Assembly (NCBI GenBank): GCA_047636995.1 | Contig: JBLIGQ010000012.1 | Coordinates: forward strand, 6,998 to 70,997 | Reading direction: 5' to 3' | DNA length: 64,000 nucleotides | Source of the DNA: JAQWQB01 sp047636995 | Lineage (GTDB): Bacteria > Bacteroidota > Bacteroidia > Flavobacteriales_D > Sanyastnellaceae | In this document: in pieces, positions 7,652 through 17,254 of the stretch | Layout of the letters: every line of letters starts with the position of its first letter | How positions within the stretch are numbered: the first letter of the stretch is position 1 | Position numbers and translations under genes: made by a program | Notes under the pieces: generated by a model | What the model saw: only the letters and a program-made list of their open reading frames with translations | Database searches by the model: none | What the model was told of the DNA's origin: nothing

Positions 7652-9442
7652 ATGTCAGACAAAAACGATAATGCAATCACTGGTGGCGAATTTTTGATTC
7701 GCGATGTGAAGGCAACAGACATTTTTATTCCAGAGGAGTGGAATGAAGAGCAATTGATGATGAAGCAAACCTGCTTAGATTTTGTGAATCAAGAAATCAC
7801 TCCCAATCTTGAGCGCATAGACAACATGGAAGAAGGATTGATGCCTTCATTGATGGATAAAGCAGGAGAGCTAGGGATGTTAGGCATTTCAGTTCCCGAG
7901 GAATTTGGTGGAATGGGCATGGATTTCAAAACATCAATGCTTTGCACTGAGGCACTTGGAGAAGCGCATTCATTCTCAGTGGCTTATGGAGCACATACGG
8001 GCATTGGAACACTTCCAATTCTGTATTATGGAAACGAAGCACAAAAGAAAGAGTACATAACAAAGCTTGCAACAGGTGAATGGAAAGCTTGTTACTGCCT
8101 GACTGAACCCAGTTCTGGGTCTGATGCAAACAGCGCTAAGACGAAAGCCGAACTCACTGAAGACGGGAAGCACTTTCTCATCAACGGACAAAAAATGTGG
8201 ATTACGAATGCTGGTTTTGCAGATGTCTTCACGGTGTTCGCTAAGATTGGTGATGACGAAAACTTGAGTGCATTCATCTTGACGAAAGATATGGAAGGCA
8301 TCACTTTGAACCCTGAAGAAAAGAAAATGGGAATCAAAGGGTCATCAACACGACAGGTGTTTTTAAACAATGTTAAAATCCCAGTTGAGAATCAATTGTT
8401 CGAGCGTCAGAAAGGCTTCAAGATTGCAGTGAACATTTTGAACATTGGTCGCATCAAGCTTGCTGGAGGTGTATTAGGAGGTGCAAAGGCCACGATCACA
8501 GACACCGTAAAGTTTTCAAATGAACGAAACCAATTTGGACGTCCAATCTCAAAGTACGGAGCCATCCGCGAAAAAATCGCAAGGCAGACAATCAAGGTCT
8601 TTGCTTTAGAGTCAGCTCTATACAGAGCGACACAAAACATTGATGACGCCATTTCTCACCTTGTAGCAGGTGGCATGGAAAAAGGAGAAGCTACTTTAAA
8701 GGGAATTGCTTCATTCGCACCAGAATGTGCAATGCTAAAAGTTTTTGGTTCTGAGGTATTAGATTATGTAGTTGACGAAGGTGTTCAGGTACATGGTGGA
8801 ATGGGTTACAGCGCTGAGACACGTGTTGAGCGCGCTTACCGTGATGCTAGAATCAATCGTATTTTCGAAGGAACGAATGAAATCAACCGCATGCTGACGG
8901 TTGATATGATTTTGAAAAAAGCCATGAAAGGTGAGCTGGATTTAATGGGCCCAGCAATGAAAGTGGCAGGTGATCTGATGTCGATCCCTGATTTTGGAGA
9001 TGCCCCAGCAAACATTTTTGAGCAATACCATGCATACATCACCAATTTCAAGAAATCAGTCTTGATGGTAGCTGGAGCTGCGGCACAGAAATTAGCAATG
9101 ACGCTTTCAAAAGAACAAGAAGTATTAATGCGCATTGCAGACATGGTCACTTTAACCTATGTAGCAGAATCAATTTTACTTCGTGCTGAAAAATATGCGG
9201 GTATGAAAGGCGAGGAAGCTGCTTCAGCGCACATCGAAATGATGCAAGCCTTTATGTATGAAGCATCTGAAGACATTGGACGCGCAGGTCGTGAAGCACT
9301 TCTTTCTTTCGCAGAAGGAGATGAACAACGCATGATGTTGATGGGCATTAAACGATTCACAAAAATGGATCCGGTGAACATCACGGGGCTTCGAAGAGCG
9401 GTTGCCGCAAGAGTAATAGACGCGAATAAGTATCCATTCTAA
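7652..9442 (+). CDS. acyl-CoA dehydrogenase, long (VLCAD-like) form
   Basis: The 596-residue FAD enzyme has the acyl-CoA dehydrogenase segments YCLTEPSSGSDANS and WITNAGFADVFTVFA. It also has the conserved GGMGYSAETRVERAYRD region, followed by RIFEGTNEI with the catalytic-base Glu near residue 406. It is longer than MCAD-type enzymes (about 380) because of a C-terminal helical extension of roughly 170 residues, as in very-long-chain enzymes. It makes the trans-2,3 double bond in acyl-CoA, the first step of the cycle completed by its two upstream neighbours. Electrons would go to an electron-transfer flavoprotein not encoded here. A terminator follows 20 nt after the stop and ends the operon. 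Confidence 0.93.
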   Translation: MSDKNDNAITGGEFLIRDVKATDIFIPEEWNEEQLMMKQTCLDFVNQEITPNLERIDNMEEGLMPSLMDKAGELGMLGISVPEEFGGMGMDFKTSMLCTEALGEAHSFSVAYGAHTGIGTLPILYYGNEAQKKEYITKLATGEWKACYCLTEPSSGSDANSAKTKAELTEDGKHFLINGQKMWITNAGFADVFTVFAKIGDDENLSAFILTKDMEGITLNPEEKKMGIKGSSTRQVFLNNVKIPVENQLFERQKGFKIAVNILNIGRIKLAGGVLGGAKATITDTVKFSNERNQFGRPISKYGAIREKIARQTIKVFALESALYRATQNIDDAISHLVAGGMEKGEATLKGIASFAPECAMLKVFGSEVLDYVVDEGVQVHGGMGYSAETRVERAYRDARINRIFEGTNEINRMLTVDMILKKAMKGELDLMGPAMKVAGDLMSIPDFGDAPANIFEQYHAYITNFKKSVLMVAGAAAQKLAMTLSKEQEVLMRIADMVTLTYVAESILLRAEKYAGMKGEEAASAHIEMMQAFMYEASEDIGRAGREALLSFAEGDEQRMMLMGIKRFTKMDPVNITGLRRAVAARVIDANKYPF

Positions 9443-9463
9443 CTCGAATTGATTCAATTATAG

Positions 9464-9500
9464 AAAAAAGGAGGCCCTAACGGAGTCTCCTTTTTTTTTT
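9464..9500 (+). terminator. rho-independent terminator of the beta-oxidation operon
   Basis: A stem of GGAGGC (9470-9475) with GTCTCC (9485-9490), extended by the flanking A6 and T-run, is followed by ten T residues (9491-9500). Confidence 0.85.
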
Positions 9501-9508
9501 GCTTGATT

Positions 9509-9890
9509 ATGCGCAAAGGGTGTAAGTCCTTTCCATTTGAGTGGCTGTAACTCTGAAATATTTTAGTGAGGAACTACTCCAGTTACAAATTACATGGTTA
9601 CTTCTACAAATTTGTTGTTCGATCTGCCTGCGCTAAAGTTTCGTTGGATAAGGAGGTGTTGGATTTGTAACGAGGTATACGTCCGAGCATAAACGCAGAA
9701 GGAACATTAGGGATCGGGCTAGTCTTATTTCAATACACTGGTTAGGCTTGAGAACGAAACTTAATCGAAGCTACGCTTTGCAACATGTCTAAAAAGGGAA
9801 ACGAACATGAAAGAATTCCGAGGCTTCTTAAGATAGATCCTAGTTAGAGAGCTTCGGCTTTGGATAAGAGATTTTACGTGGATGCCTGGG
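9509..9890 (+). mobile_element. possible group II intron 5' (domain I) remnant
   Basis: No protein can be read in either direction from 9500 to about 9890, yet the text is not random. It begins ATGCGC (one change from the GUGYG intron start), then AAAGGGTGTAAGTCC. Further in come GTAACGAGGTATACGTC, TTGAGAACGAAAC and AAGGGAAACGAACATGAAAG. Such strings are typical of the structured 5' region of bacterial group II introns. No reverse-transcriptase/maturase gene and no domain V/VI hairpin are found downstream, so it would be a truncated remnant. It sits 8 nt past a terminator T-run, a favoured target of some intron classes. This rests on remembered similarity and could be wrong. The next 250 bases (9891-10140) show nothing recognisable. 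Confidence 0.4.
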
Positions 9891-10140
9891 ATTATGATGC
9901 AAGAACAAAATTCATTTTAATTTTTGAAATGTGATTAAAGTTGTACTGACCTAAATGGGAATACCTATTTAAAACCGCGTCCCTGTTGAGTAAAAGCAAA
10001 GCTAACTTCGAATCTAAATTGAAGGCAATGAGCTCATGATAGTCTGAAAACACACCCGTGTAATCATCAATAAAAGGTAGCAAACTATTTCGCATTCGCG
10101 CTAGCTAACCAAGAATCACATGCTCTATAACGCACGCCCT

Positions 10141-11304
10141 ATGAAACACCTTACCTTTCTCATCCTTAGTGTTTTATTATTTCAAATGACACAATTACGC
10201 AACTCCAAGATGCCAACTGGTACTTTGGATCAGGAAACGCGATTGAATTTCTTGATGGAGGTGTTACCCTTTACGAGAGTGCCATTGACACACCAATTGA
10301 CAGGACACCCTCTAGCATTAGCAAGCCTTTAGGTGAATTGCTTTATTATGCAGATGTAGATTTCATCTATGCTGCAGATAACTCAACAATGCCCAATGCT
10401 GCATTTGACCAACCGGCTGCAGCCTCTTTATTCATACCACGACCAGAAAACCTTGACCAGCACTACTTCATTCGCAGCTTGGGATTGAATGGCCTAGATT
10501 ATTCTGTTGTAGACGTTAACCTGAATGACGGAATGGGTGATGTTGTGGAAGAAGAGAAAGCGCTTCCATTATTTGATCTTGGTGGTGAATTGATGGCGGT
10601 ACCAAAGGCGCTTGGATTTGGCTATTGGTTGATTACTGCAGACAACAACAATGGAACTGGCACAGCCTTTATTCGTGTATTCGACGTAAATGAAACCGAC
10701 ATTTTTCTTCATTCAGAATTTAGTGTTGAATGGCCTCTGTTGTTCTTTCAAAACGAAATGGACGACGCCTGCATATCTCCTGACTGCACTAAAATTGCTT
10801 GTTCTTACAAAGGACACCTCATTGGCTTGTGTGAGTTTGATAGTGAAATTGGCGAAGTGACTTCCGCTTCAGGAGGGGGCTGTTGATACAGAAAATGGTT
10901 TCTTTAATGTAACAGAGCTTACTTTTTCACCAAAGAACGACTACCTCTATACCATTGGTGATTACACTCAAATTCAACAATTTGAGGTCTACATTAATCC
11001 TGAAGCGATCACCATGCCCAATGTATTCACACCGAATGCAGATTCTAAGAACATTCGTTTTATCCCAATGATTTCTGATGACACGTTGGATCCCTGTAAC
11101 ATCCCTAATTTGGAAGTTGACATGCGTGTTTACAATCGCTGGGGCGGTCTTGTTTCTCCTAATGGTTGCTTCTGGGATGGCAGAACGGAGGCTGGTGATG
11201 ATGCCGCAGACGGAACCTACTACTTCGTGATTGATCTCGTATCAAAGTGTTACAATCAAGAAGCAACACGAAACATCCATGGAAGTCTAACGCTTGCTCG
11301 TTAG
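10141..11304 (+). pseudogene. frameshifted cell-surface protein with T9SS type B (gliding-motility) C-terminal domain
   Basis: Three adjoining frames form one protein. A signal peptide (MKHLTFLILSVLLFQMTQ) starts at 10141. The frame is lost at about 10195-10206 and resumes at 10206 with QDANWYFGSGNAIEFLDGG. A second break lies at the G-run 10875-10879, where removing one G restores ASGGAVDTENGFF. The last part has the gliding-motility-associated C-terminal domain (MPNVFTPNADSKN, then MRVYNRWGGLV and DGTYYFVIDL). Family members usually have several hundred more residues between the N-terminal and sorting domains, so an internal deletion is also likely. Alternatives are assembly errors at both sites. 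The stop overlaps the end of the convergent gene by 4 nt. Confidence 0.7.
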
Positions 11305-12326
11305 ATTCCTTTCATGCGATTCCAGATCATACTGATCATTCTTTCTCCTTCATCTGCGCCAATGTCTGGCGGCGGAATGGCTGTGAAAGTTATGTTTCCT
11401 GTTGTATCCTGGTTTAAATAATGGCCGAAAACAAATCCTTCTTCCCCTCCATCTAGAGAAACAGGCTCTCCAAACCGTAGGTCTTTCAGCAGCACGTCAT
11501 CACCTCTCTTTTCAACAGAATAGAACCCTTGAGTAAGGAAAAGCATTTGATCTAAATTCTCATTCGGTCGAAATGAATTCAGCAATTTATCATTTCGCTG
11601 AACATAATCGAACTTAATCTCCTCAGCTGGCAAGTCATCCAAGATAGAATAGTATGCAAAATAATAGCCGTCACCACTTTTAGCCGTGATACCCCAAAGA
11701 ATGCTGTTCAATGGAGTTGGTCTAGTCTCGTAGTGTTCTATATCAATTCCCTGCGCTTCGAAAGCAGTTTGAGCTGCACTATTCACTATTGATTTGTGCA
11801 CGCATGTGAGTGCCAAGTAACCTGTAGAAAGTGCTATACCAAACCAATTCAAAAATTGCCTTTTATTATTCGTTCTTTTGAAAAACATGACGGCAATTAC
11901 AATGATTAAGAACGGAACTGTGTAAAGCGGGTCAGCCACAAATACAGTATGCCAGGCAACTCTATGTTGGAAAGGCCAAAAGAGCTGCGTTCCCCATGTG
12001 GTAAAACAATCAAGAATGGCATGAGTAAAGAAGGCTAGAAACATGGCCCATGTCCACTGCCTGGCTGTACCCCATTTTCCTTTATAAATCTTATTGATAA
12101 GCCAGCCCAATATTGGGGCGAATAGCACAAAGAAGATAAGACTATGTGAAAGCCCTCTGTGCAGGTCCATTTTTTGTAAATCGGTCATCCAAGGACCGAA
12201 TGCTACATCCAAATCTGGAATGGTACCCCCAATGGCACCCCACAATATAGCTCTGTTCCCTACTTTTCTCCCCATAACTGCCTCAACAGTGGCAGCACCC
12301 AATACAAGTTGTGACAATGAATCCAT
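11301..12326 (-). CDS. membrane-bound metal-dependent hydrolase, YdjM/DUF457 family
   Basis: The 341-residue protein begins MDSLSQLVLGAATVEAVMG. It has the family's conserved acidic and His residues (GTIPDLDV, HRGLSHSLIF, HAILDCFTTWGTQLFWPF) embedded in about four or five membrane segments in the first half. The second half is a soluble domain. The family is predicted to hydrolyse a membrane-associated substrate using bound metal, but the substrate is not established. The ATG at 12326 fits the family better than the longer frame starting at 12344. A TAGTTTTG box (minus strand, 12339-12332) lies 5 nt upstream of it. Convergent with the pseudogene on its left. Confidence 0.8.
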   Translation of the reverse strand: MDSLSQLVLGAATVEAVMGRKVGNRAILWGAIGGTIPDLDVAFGPWMTDLQKMDLHRGLSHSLIFFVLFAPILGWLINKIYKGKWGTARQWTWAMFLAFFTHAILDCFTTWGTQLFWPFQHRVAWHTVFVADPLYTVPFLIIVIAVMFFKRTNNKRQFLNWFGIALSTGYLALTCVHKSIVNSAAQTAFEAQGIDIEHYETRPTPLNSILWGITAKSGDGYYFAYYSILDDLPAEEIKFDYVQRNDKLLNSFRPNENLDQMLFLTQGFYSVEKRGDDVLLKDLRFGEPVSLDGGEEGFVFGHYLNQDTTGNITFTAIPPPDIGADEGERMISMIWNRMKGI

Positions 12327-12414
12327 GGTAGCAAAACTAAGCAAAGAAGAAAAGGTTCACTGCTATAAATTATTCAAACGTAGAAAAAGGAAATTGAAAG
12401 GAAGGTTAAAGAGG

Positions 12415-12445
12415 TTGAACCGAACTTTATTCCTTCTTACCTTCG
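12415..12445 (+). promoter_or_regulatory. promoter of the M42 peptidase gene
   Basis: TTG (12415-12417), a 20-nt spacer and TACCTTCG (12438-12445, one mismatch to TAnnTTTG) lie 14 nt before the ATG at 12460. Confidence 0.45.
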
Positions 12446-12459
12446 TAAAAAACCATTCA

Positions 12460-13548
12460 ATGGCGAAGAAGAATATTATCACAAAGAAGTCAATGGACTT
12501 TATGGAAAAATACTTGAACAACGCATCTCCTACTGGGTTTGAAAGCGCTGGTCAAAAAATGTGGCTCGACTATATTAAACCTTATGTTGATGATTATTGG
12601 GTAGATACTTATGGAACAGCCGTTGCTATTATCAATCCAGAGGCAAAATACAAAGTTGTAATTGAAGCTCACGCAGACGAAATTGCTTGGTTTGTGAATT
12701 ACATCACCGCAGAAGGATTTATTTACCTCATCCGAAATGGCGGATCTGATCATCAAATTGCTCCATCAAAACGAGTCAACATTCATACAGATAAGGGGCT
12801 TGTTAAGGCGGTCTTTGGTTGGCCTGCGATCCATACGCGTTCAGGAGGAAAGGAAGAAGCCCCAACGTTAAAGAACATTTTTCTTGACTGTGGTTGCAAG
12901 ACAAAAGCAGAAGTTGAGGAACTCGGTGTTCATGTTGGTTGCGTTGTGACCTTTGAAGATGAGTTCATGGTTTTGAACAAAGACAATTTTGTTGGTCGCG
13001 CATTAGATAACCGCATGGGCGGCTTCATGATTGCCGAAGTAGCTCGCCTGCTGAAGGAAGAAAAAGTAAAGCTTCCATTCGGATTGTACATCACCAATTC
13101 TGTTCAAGAAGAGATTGGATTGCGAGGAGCACAAATGATTGCTGAGCGGATTCAGCCAGACGTGGCTCTTGTTACAGATGTAACGCACGACACTCAGACG
13201 CCGATGATCAATAAGATTGTTGAAGGAGATGTAGCGTGTGGTAAAGGACCTGTTTTAACATATGGTCCGGCAGTTCAGAATAATTTACTCAAGCTTGTTA
13301 TAGACGCGGCAAATGCAGAGAAAATTCCATTCCAAAGAGCTGCTGCTTCGCGAAGCACCGGCACAGACACTGACGCTTTTGCATACAGCAATAAAGGCGT
13401 AGCCAGTGCATTGATCTCACTTCCTTTGAGGTACATGCACACTACAGTTGAAACTGTACATAGAGATGATGTTGAGAATGTAATTAGATTGATTCTAGCT
13501 AGCTTAAAATCTCTGGAATCCGGTCAGGATTTTCGCTATTTGAAGTAA
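12460..13548 (+). CDS. M42 family metallopeptidase (glutamyl/leucyl aminopeptidase type)
   Basis: The 362-residue enzyme has the full set of binuclear-metal ligands of the M42/FrvX family. They are His in IEAHADEIAWFV, Asp in GRALDNRMGG, Glu pair in SVQEEIGLRGA, Asp in LVTDVTHDTQTP, and His in YMHTTVETVHRDDVE. It is a cytoplasmic aminopeptidase expected to form dodecameric shells. The open frame extends upstream to 12094, but that part overlaps the divergent hydrolase and looks random. The ATG at 12460 (MAKKNIITKKSMDFMEKYL) has a promoter 14 nt upstream. A strong terminator follows 36 nt after the stop. Confidence 0.92.
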   Translation: MAKKNIITKKSMDFMEKYLNNASPTGFESAGQKMWLDYIKPYVDDYWVDTYGTAVAIINPEAKYKVVIEAHADEIAWFVNYITAEGFIYLIRNGGSDHQIAPSKRVNIHTDKGLVKAVFGWPAIHTRSGGKEEAPTLKNIFLDCGCKTKAEVEELGVHVGCVVTFEDEFMVLNKDNFVGRALDNRMGGFMIAEVARLLKEEKVKLPFGLYITNSVQEEIGLRGAQMIAERIQPDVALVTDVTHDTQTPMINKIVEGDVACGKGPVLTYGPAVQNNLLKLVIDAANAEKIPFQRAAASRSTGTDTDAFAYSNKGVASALISLPLRYMHTTVETVHRDDVENVIRLILASLKSLESGQDFRYLK

Positions 13549-13584
13549 GAACAACTTCAAAGTGTTCGTTCAAAGAAGAGATTT

Positions 13585-13620
13585 AAATGTCCACTTTCTA
13601 TTTTGGAGGGTGGACATTTT
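13585..13620. terminator. bidirectional rho-independent terminator
   Basis: AAATGTCCAC (13585-13594) pairs with GTGGACATTT (13610-13619), with A/T tracts on both sides. It separates the M42 gene from the convergent signalling operon whose last stop is at 13623. Confidence 0.85.
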
Positions 13621-13622
13621 AA

Positions 13623-14021
13623 TTATTCACTTACAAGCCGTTTTAGGAGATAGACGTCCAGCGGTTTTTCAAGCACCTTGATTATTTCTTCATTTTCCTC
13701 GGCCTTCTTTATGTCGTTCCGATCAATACTTGAAGATAGCATGAACACTTTGCATTGCTGACGAATTTCGATAGACAGATCCATAAACTTCTCGAAGATT
13801 TCAAATCCGTTGTAGACCGGCATTTGGATATCAAGGAGAATTACATTCTGGTATTGATTCAATTCTTCCACATTAGAAGAGATGTAATTCAAGGCATCTG
13901 TTCCATTGGAGAAAGAGCGAATACGAGAAGTAAGGTTTGCTAGCTTGAGTAACTTAGTATTGACGACAATGTCAATGTCATTGTCATCAATCAAAAATAT
14001 ATTTAGTTCTTTCTGGTTCAT
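13623..14021 (-). CDS. single-domain response regulator (CheY-like receiver)
   Basis: The 132-residue protein is only a receiver domain. It has the acidic pair DD (residues 12-13), phosphoacceptor Asp64 in ILLDIQMP, a Ser in VFMLSSS and the conserved Lys119 in VLEKPLD. There is no output domain, so it should work by protein contact, as a phosphate relay or sink. It is the last gene of the ThiF-GNAT-kinase operon and overlaps the hybrid kinase gene by 4 nt (ATGA). The likely partners are therefore the two upstream kinases. Confidence 0.9.
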   Translation of the reverse strand: MNQKELNIFLIDDNDIDIVVNTKLLKLANLTSRIRSFSNGTDALNYISSNVEELNQYQNVILLDIQMPVYNGFEIFEKFMDLSIEIRQQCKVFMLSSSIDRNDIKKAEENEEIIKVLEKPLDVYLLKRLVSE

Positions 14022-15106
14022 TTTCTATTGGGTAATACGACTTCAAAATAGGCACCTTCTCTAATTTCAGAAGCTAAGGATATTTTCCCTCCCATTTTCT
14101 CAACAGCCTCTTTTACAATAAATAGTCCAATTCCTGAACCAAGACTTTGCTCCGAGGAGCGGTAGAACATATCAAATACTCGAATTTGATCTTCTCTAGT
14201 GATTCCTAATCCGTTGTCTTTAACAGACAATACTAGTTCCTTTTCTGACGCCTTGACTGTAATTTGGACCAAAGATTCCTCTTTTGACTGATCTCTGTAT
14301 TTGACTGAGTTGGAAATTAAGTTATTCAAAATCATTTTCAGCCTCATTTCATCGAGCATGATTTCCCCCTCTTGGGTCACATCTTTGATGAATCGCACAT
14401 TGTCTGCACCTTCATAGAACCTAAAATGCTCAAAAATCTCATCAATTAGGTTTGCGCATTTTATAGATGTCAGGATTTCTCCTGTCTTGAGATTTTGGTA
14501 GTAGCTAATGATATTTTGAACAAAGCCATCAAGTTGGTTCACCGTTCTTTCTATCATTCCAAAGTACTCGCCTGAGACACCATCAATATTTTCCATTCGC
14601 GCTAATTTAAGCACGCCCAAAATGGATGCTAATGGGGCTCGAAGATCATGGCTAGCGCTGTAAACAAACTTTTCCAATTCATTGTATGCCTTTTGGATTT
14701 CTTCATTCTGCTCACGAAGACGAACCCGATTATTGTAGAGTTCGTAGGCATTATCAATGGTGATTTTCAAGTCTGTTTCATTCCAAGGTTTAGCTACATA
14801 ACGGAATACTTGACCCTTATTGATCGCATCTATCACAGCCTCAATATCAGCATAACCGGTGAGTAGTATCCGAACTGGGTCAGGAAAATCTGGAATAATC
14901 AGTTCAAAAAACTCAACACCGCTTAAGTTGGGCATCTTTTGATCAGATATAACAACGTGAATTGTGTTCTCTGACAAAATCTGCACAGCCTCGTTTGCGC
15001 TAGAAGTAGTAAAGATTTGATAATCTCTTCTATAAGCGGCTTTGAATGACGTGAGGTTGTGCTCTTCGTCATCTAGGTATAAGATAGTAATCTTATCGTT
15101 TGACAT
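14018..15106 (-). CDS. receiver-histidine kinase hybrid (N-terminal REC)
   Basis: The 362-residue soluble protein starts with a receiver domain (Asp55 in VVISDQKMP, Lys106 in VAKPW). A coiled-coil linker (about 125-150) leads to a HisKA domain with His153 in SASHDLRAPLASI. An HATPase domain follows with N-box NLISNSVKY, DNGLGI and GSGIGLFIVKE. All phosphorylation and ATP residues are present. The receiver-first layout suggests that phosphorylation by another kinase, probably the 7TMR-DISM kinase encoded 12 nt upstream, controls this kinase. It then passes phosphate to the single receiver that overlaps its 3' end. Confidence 0.9.
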   Translation of the reverse strand: MSNDKITILYLDDEEHNLTSFKAAYRRDYQIFTTSSANEAVQILSENTIHVVISDQKMPNLSGVEFFELIIPDFPDPVRILLTGYADIEAVIDAINKGQVFRYVAKPWNETDLKITIDNAYELYNNRVRLREQNEEIQKAYNELEKFVYSASHDLRAPLASILGVLKLARMENIDGVSGEYFGMIERTVNQLDGFVQNIISYYQNLKTGEILTSIKCANLIDEIFEHFRFYEGADNVRFIKDVTQEGEIMLDEMRLKMILNNLISNSVKYRDQSKEESLVQITVKASEKELVLSVKDNGLGITREDQIRVFDMFYRSSEQSLGSGIGLFIVKEAVEKMGGKISLASEIREGAYFEVVLPNRK

Positions 15107-15118
15107 GAGGTAAGCGAA

Positions 15119-17254
15119 TTACGGCACTTTAGGTAAAGTTATAATAAATTCAGTTCCCAAATTAGGCTCGGTTTCCACAACTATTTTACCATTGTGGTGA
15201 TTGACAATTCCAAGCACAATGCTTAGTCCTAACCCGGTCCCCTCTCCCACGTCTTTCGTAGTAAAAAAGGGATCAAATATTTTAGATTTGACTTCCGGAT
15301 TCATTCCTCCTCCGTTGTCTTTAATTCGTATTTCAATTTTATCATTGACCTCAGTGGTCTTCACTGCAACCAATCGTTCTTTTAATGGCTTACCAGAGTT
15401 TTCAGTCGCATGCACGGCATTGGCTATGATGTTCATAAAAACCTGATTCAACTTCCCAGGATAACATTGTATTTTAGGCAGGTTCACATCGAATTCTTCC
15501 TTCACATTTGTTGCACCTCTAATGGTTGTTTTCAGAATGATTAAAGTTGATCTCAGACATTCATTAATGTCCGCTTTCTTCAAGTCATCCTCGTCTAGAC
15601 GTGAAAAAATCCTGAGTCCTTTCACAATTTCAGCTGTGCGCTGGGCACCATCTTCGATCCCCTTCATCAATAGATCAATTTCCGTTTTAAGGAAACCGAG
15701 TTCAAGCTCTTGACTTAAGGCTCTTGCTTGGTTGATTTTTTCAGTAGCCTGTTCACTCCCAGGTTCAGCAGATTCATAACAAGCAAGGATAGCCAATAGA
15801 TCATCTAAATCCCTCCTTAATGGCTTAATATTCGATGAAACGAAATTGATTGGATTATTCAATTCATGTGCGATTCCGGCAGTCATTTGACCTAACGAAG
15901 CCATCTTTTCAGCGTCGACCAATTGGGCCTGAGCAGAGCGCAATTCATCAAGGGTTATGTTAAGATCAGCATTTGATGTCTCCAGGGCATTTGTTCTTTC
16001 GTTCACCTTCACTTCAAGCAAAACATTTTGCTGTGTGATGATACGCTCATTTTCTTTCAATGCCTTCAGCTTTTGTAGCTGTTCTTTTTCTTTCTCTCTT
16101 TTCAGTTGATTGATTCGATCAGCCAATGCGAAGGAAAGCAACACTACTTCCAAGGCTGAACCAACGGGCAAAGCATATTTAGCAATGATATTGTTTGGGA
16201 AAACACCAACATCTCTGAGCACGAAAATAGTTACCCCAATCAAGAAGATTACAAATGCGATAAGGAAGAACAAAGCAGGCTTAAAGCCTTTTTGATAGCT
16301 TCTAATACCTGCGAACACCAATAGCAATGAAGCAACAGCGCAGAAGTTAATTAAATTGTAACTGAGTGTAAAATTGCCAATGGTAGCCAAGATAAAAGCC
16401 CCTAGGTAAACTATTAGATAGCCGTGCAGAATGTTATGAATTATTGGAGTAAACTGTTTGGTTCTTAGATAATGTTGAGCAAAAAGCACCGTCATAACAC
16501 CTGACAACACTCCTGAATAATGGGCAGACCTTAAACCTAACCAATTATTTTCTGGCCAAAAATACTGATTCCCGTATCCATTTAGAATGAGTTGAGTAAT
16601 CCCAACAAAGAAGATGAACAACACATAATACAGGTAATTATTATCTCGTACACTGAACCAAAGAAATAAGTTGTAGAGGAACATCACTAGGATAATCCCT
16701 GAATAAACCCCGAAGAAGATGTTCTTATTGTTCTGTTCAAAAATGACTGTATCCTCGTTTTCAATTCGAATGGGCACCATCAGCTGCTTCCCACTAACTA
16801 ACCTCAAATAGACTATTGACTCATTTGAAGGCTGAAGTCTGAATACAAAATTGGGCACCTTAAATTGCCTTTGAGCAAAAGGAAATGCCTCGCCTTGTAT
16901 GTCTTCAATTCGAATACCCTCTGGTAACACTTGGTAAAAGAAGATGCTATCAATATTCGGATTTTGTAATTCAAGGACGGTCTCTTGGGTGGTTCTAGCA
17001 AGCTCAAATTTAATCCAATGAGCATTATCAGACACACCCAGGTTGGGGATTGAGCCTTCTACGGTCTTAAACGTTTCTTTTTGAACATCTTCGAACGAGA
17101 GGGCAGATGTAGAATCAGTAAATACGAGGATTTCTTGGGGCGGGCCGTTTGAGTTCGCGCTCGCGTTCGCGAAGGATAAAAACGAAACGAACAGGAGTAC
17201 TATAAATTTAACTCCGAGTTCAAAACACTGAATAAAGGATGTCGGTTTTCTCAT
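15119..17254 (-). CDS. 7TMR-DISM sensor histidine kinase
   Basis: The 711-residue protein has a signal peptide and an extracytoplasmic beta-rich domain of the 7TMR-DISMED2 type (about residues 35-165). Seven membrane segments follow (about 175-390), then a long coiled coil (EKEKEQLQKLKALKENERI) and a HisKA domain with the active His near 463 (GIAHELNNPINFVSSNI). The HATPase domain has NIIANAVHAT, DNGGGM and GEGTGLGLSIV. DISMED2 domains are thought to bind carbohydrate-like or other small ligands outside the cell. The start codon overlaps the acyltransferase stop by 4 nt (ATGA), so sensor and enzyme are translationally coupled. Inference: it may sense a product made by the two upstream enzymes. 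Confidence 0.9.
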   Translation of the reverse strand: MRKPTSFIQCFELGVKFIVLLFVSFLSFANASANSNGPPQEILVFTDSTSALSFEDVQKETFKTVEGSIPNLGVSDNAHWIKFELARTTQETVLELQNPNIDSIFFYQVLPEGIRIEDIQGEAFPFAQRQFKVPNFVFRLQPSNESIVYLRLVSGKQLMVPIRIENEDTVIFEQNNKNIFFGVYSGIILVMFLYNLFLWFSVRDNNYLYYVLFIFFVGITQLILNGYGNQYFWPENNWLGLRSAHYSGVLSGVMTVLFAQHYLRTKQFTPIIHNILHGYLIVYLGAFILATIGNFTLSYNLINFCAVASLLLVFAGIRSYQKGFKPALFFLIAFVIFLIGVTIFVLRDVGVFPNNIIAKYALPVGSALEVVLLSFALADRINQLKREKEKEQLQKLKALKENERIITQQNVLLEVKVNERTNALETSNADLNITLDELRSAQAQLVDAEKMASLGQMTAGIAHELNNPINFVSSNIKPLRRDLDDLLAILACYESAEPGSEQATEKINQARALSQELELGFLKTEIDLLMKGIEDGAQRTAEIVKGLRIFSRLDEDDLKKADINECLRSTLIILKTTIRGATNVKEEFDVNLPKIQCYPGKLNQVFMNIIANAVHATENSGKPLKERLVAVKTTEVNDKIEIRIKDNGGGMNPEVKSKIFDPFFTTKDVGEGTGLGLSIVLGIVNHHNGKIVVETEPNLGTEFIITLPKVP

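Noticed and set aside
9892..10095. Minus-strand 67-aa open frame in the decayed region
   Set aside because: No recognisable family, no promoter or neighbour on that strand, and it lies within degraded DNA.
12094..12459. N-terminal extension of the M42 peptidase frame
   Set aside because: It overlaps the divergent membrane hydrolase, looks random in composition and lies upstream of the promoter.
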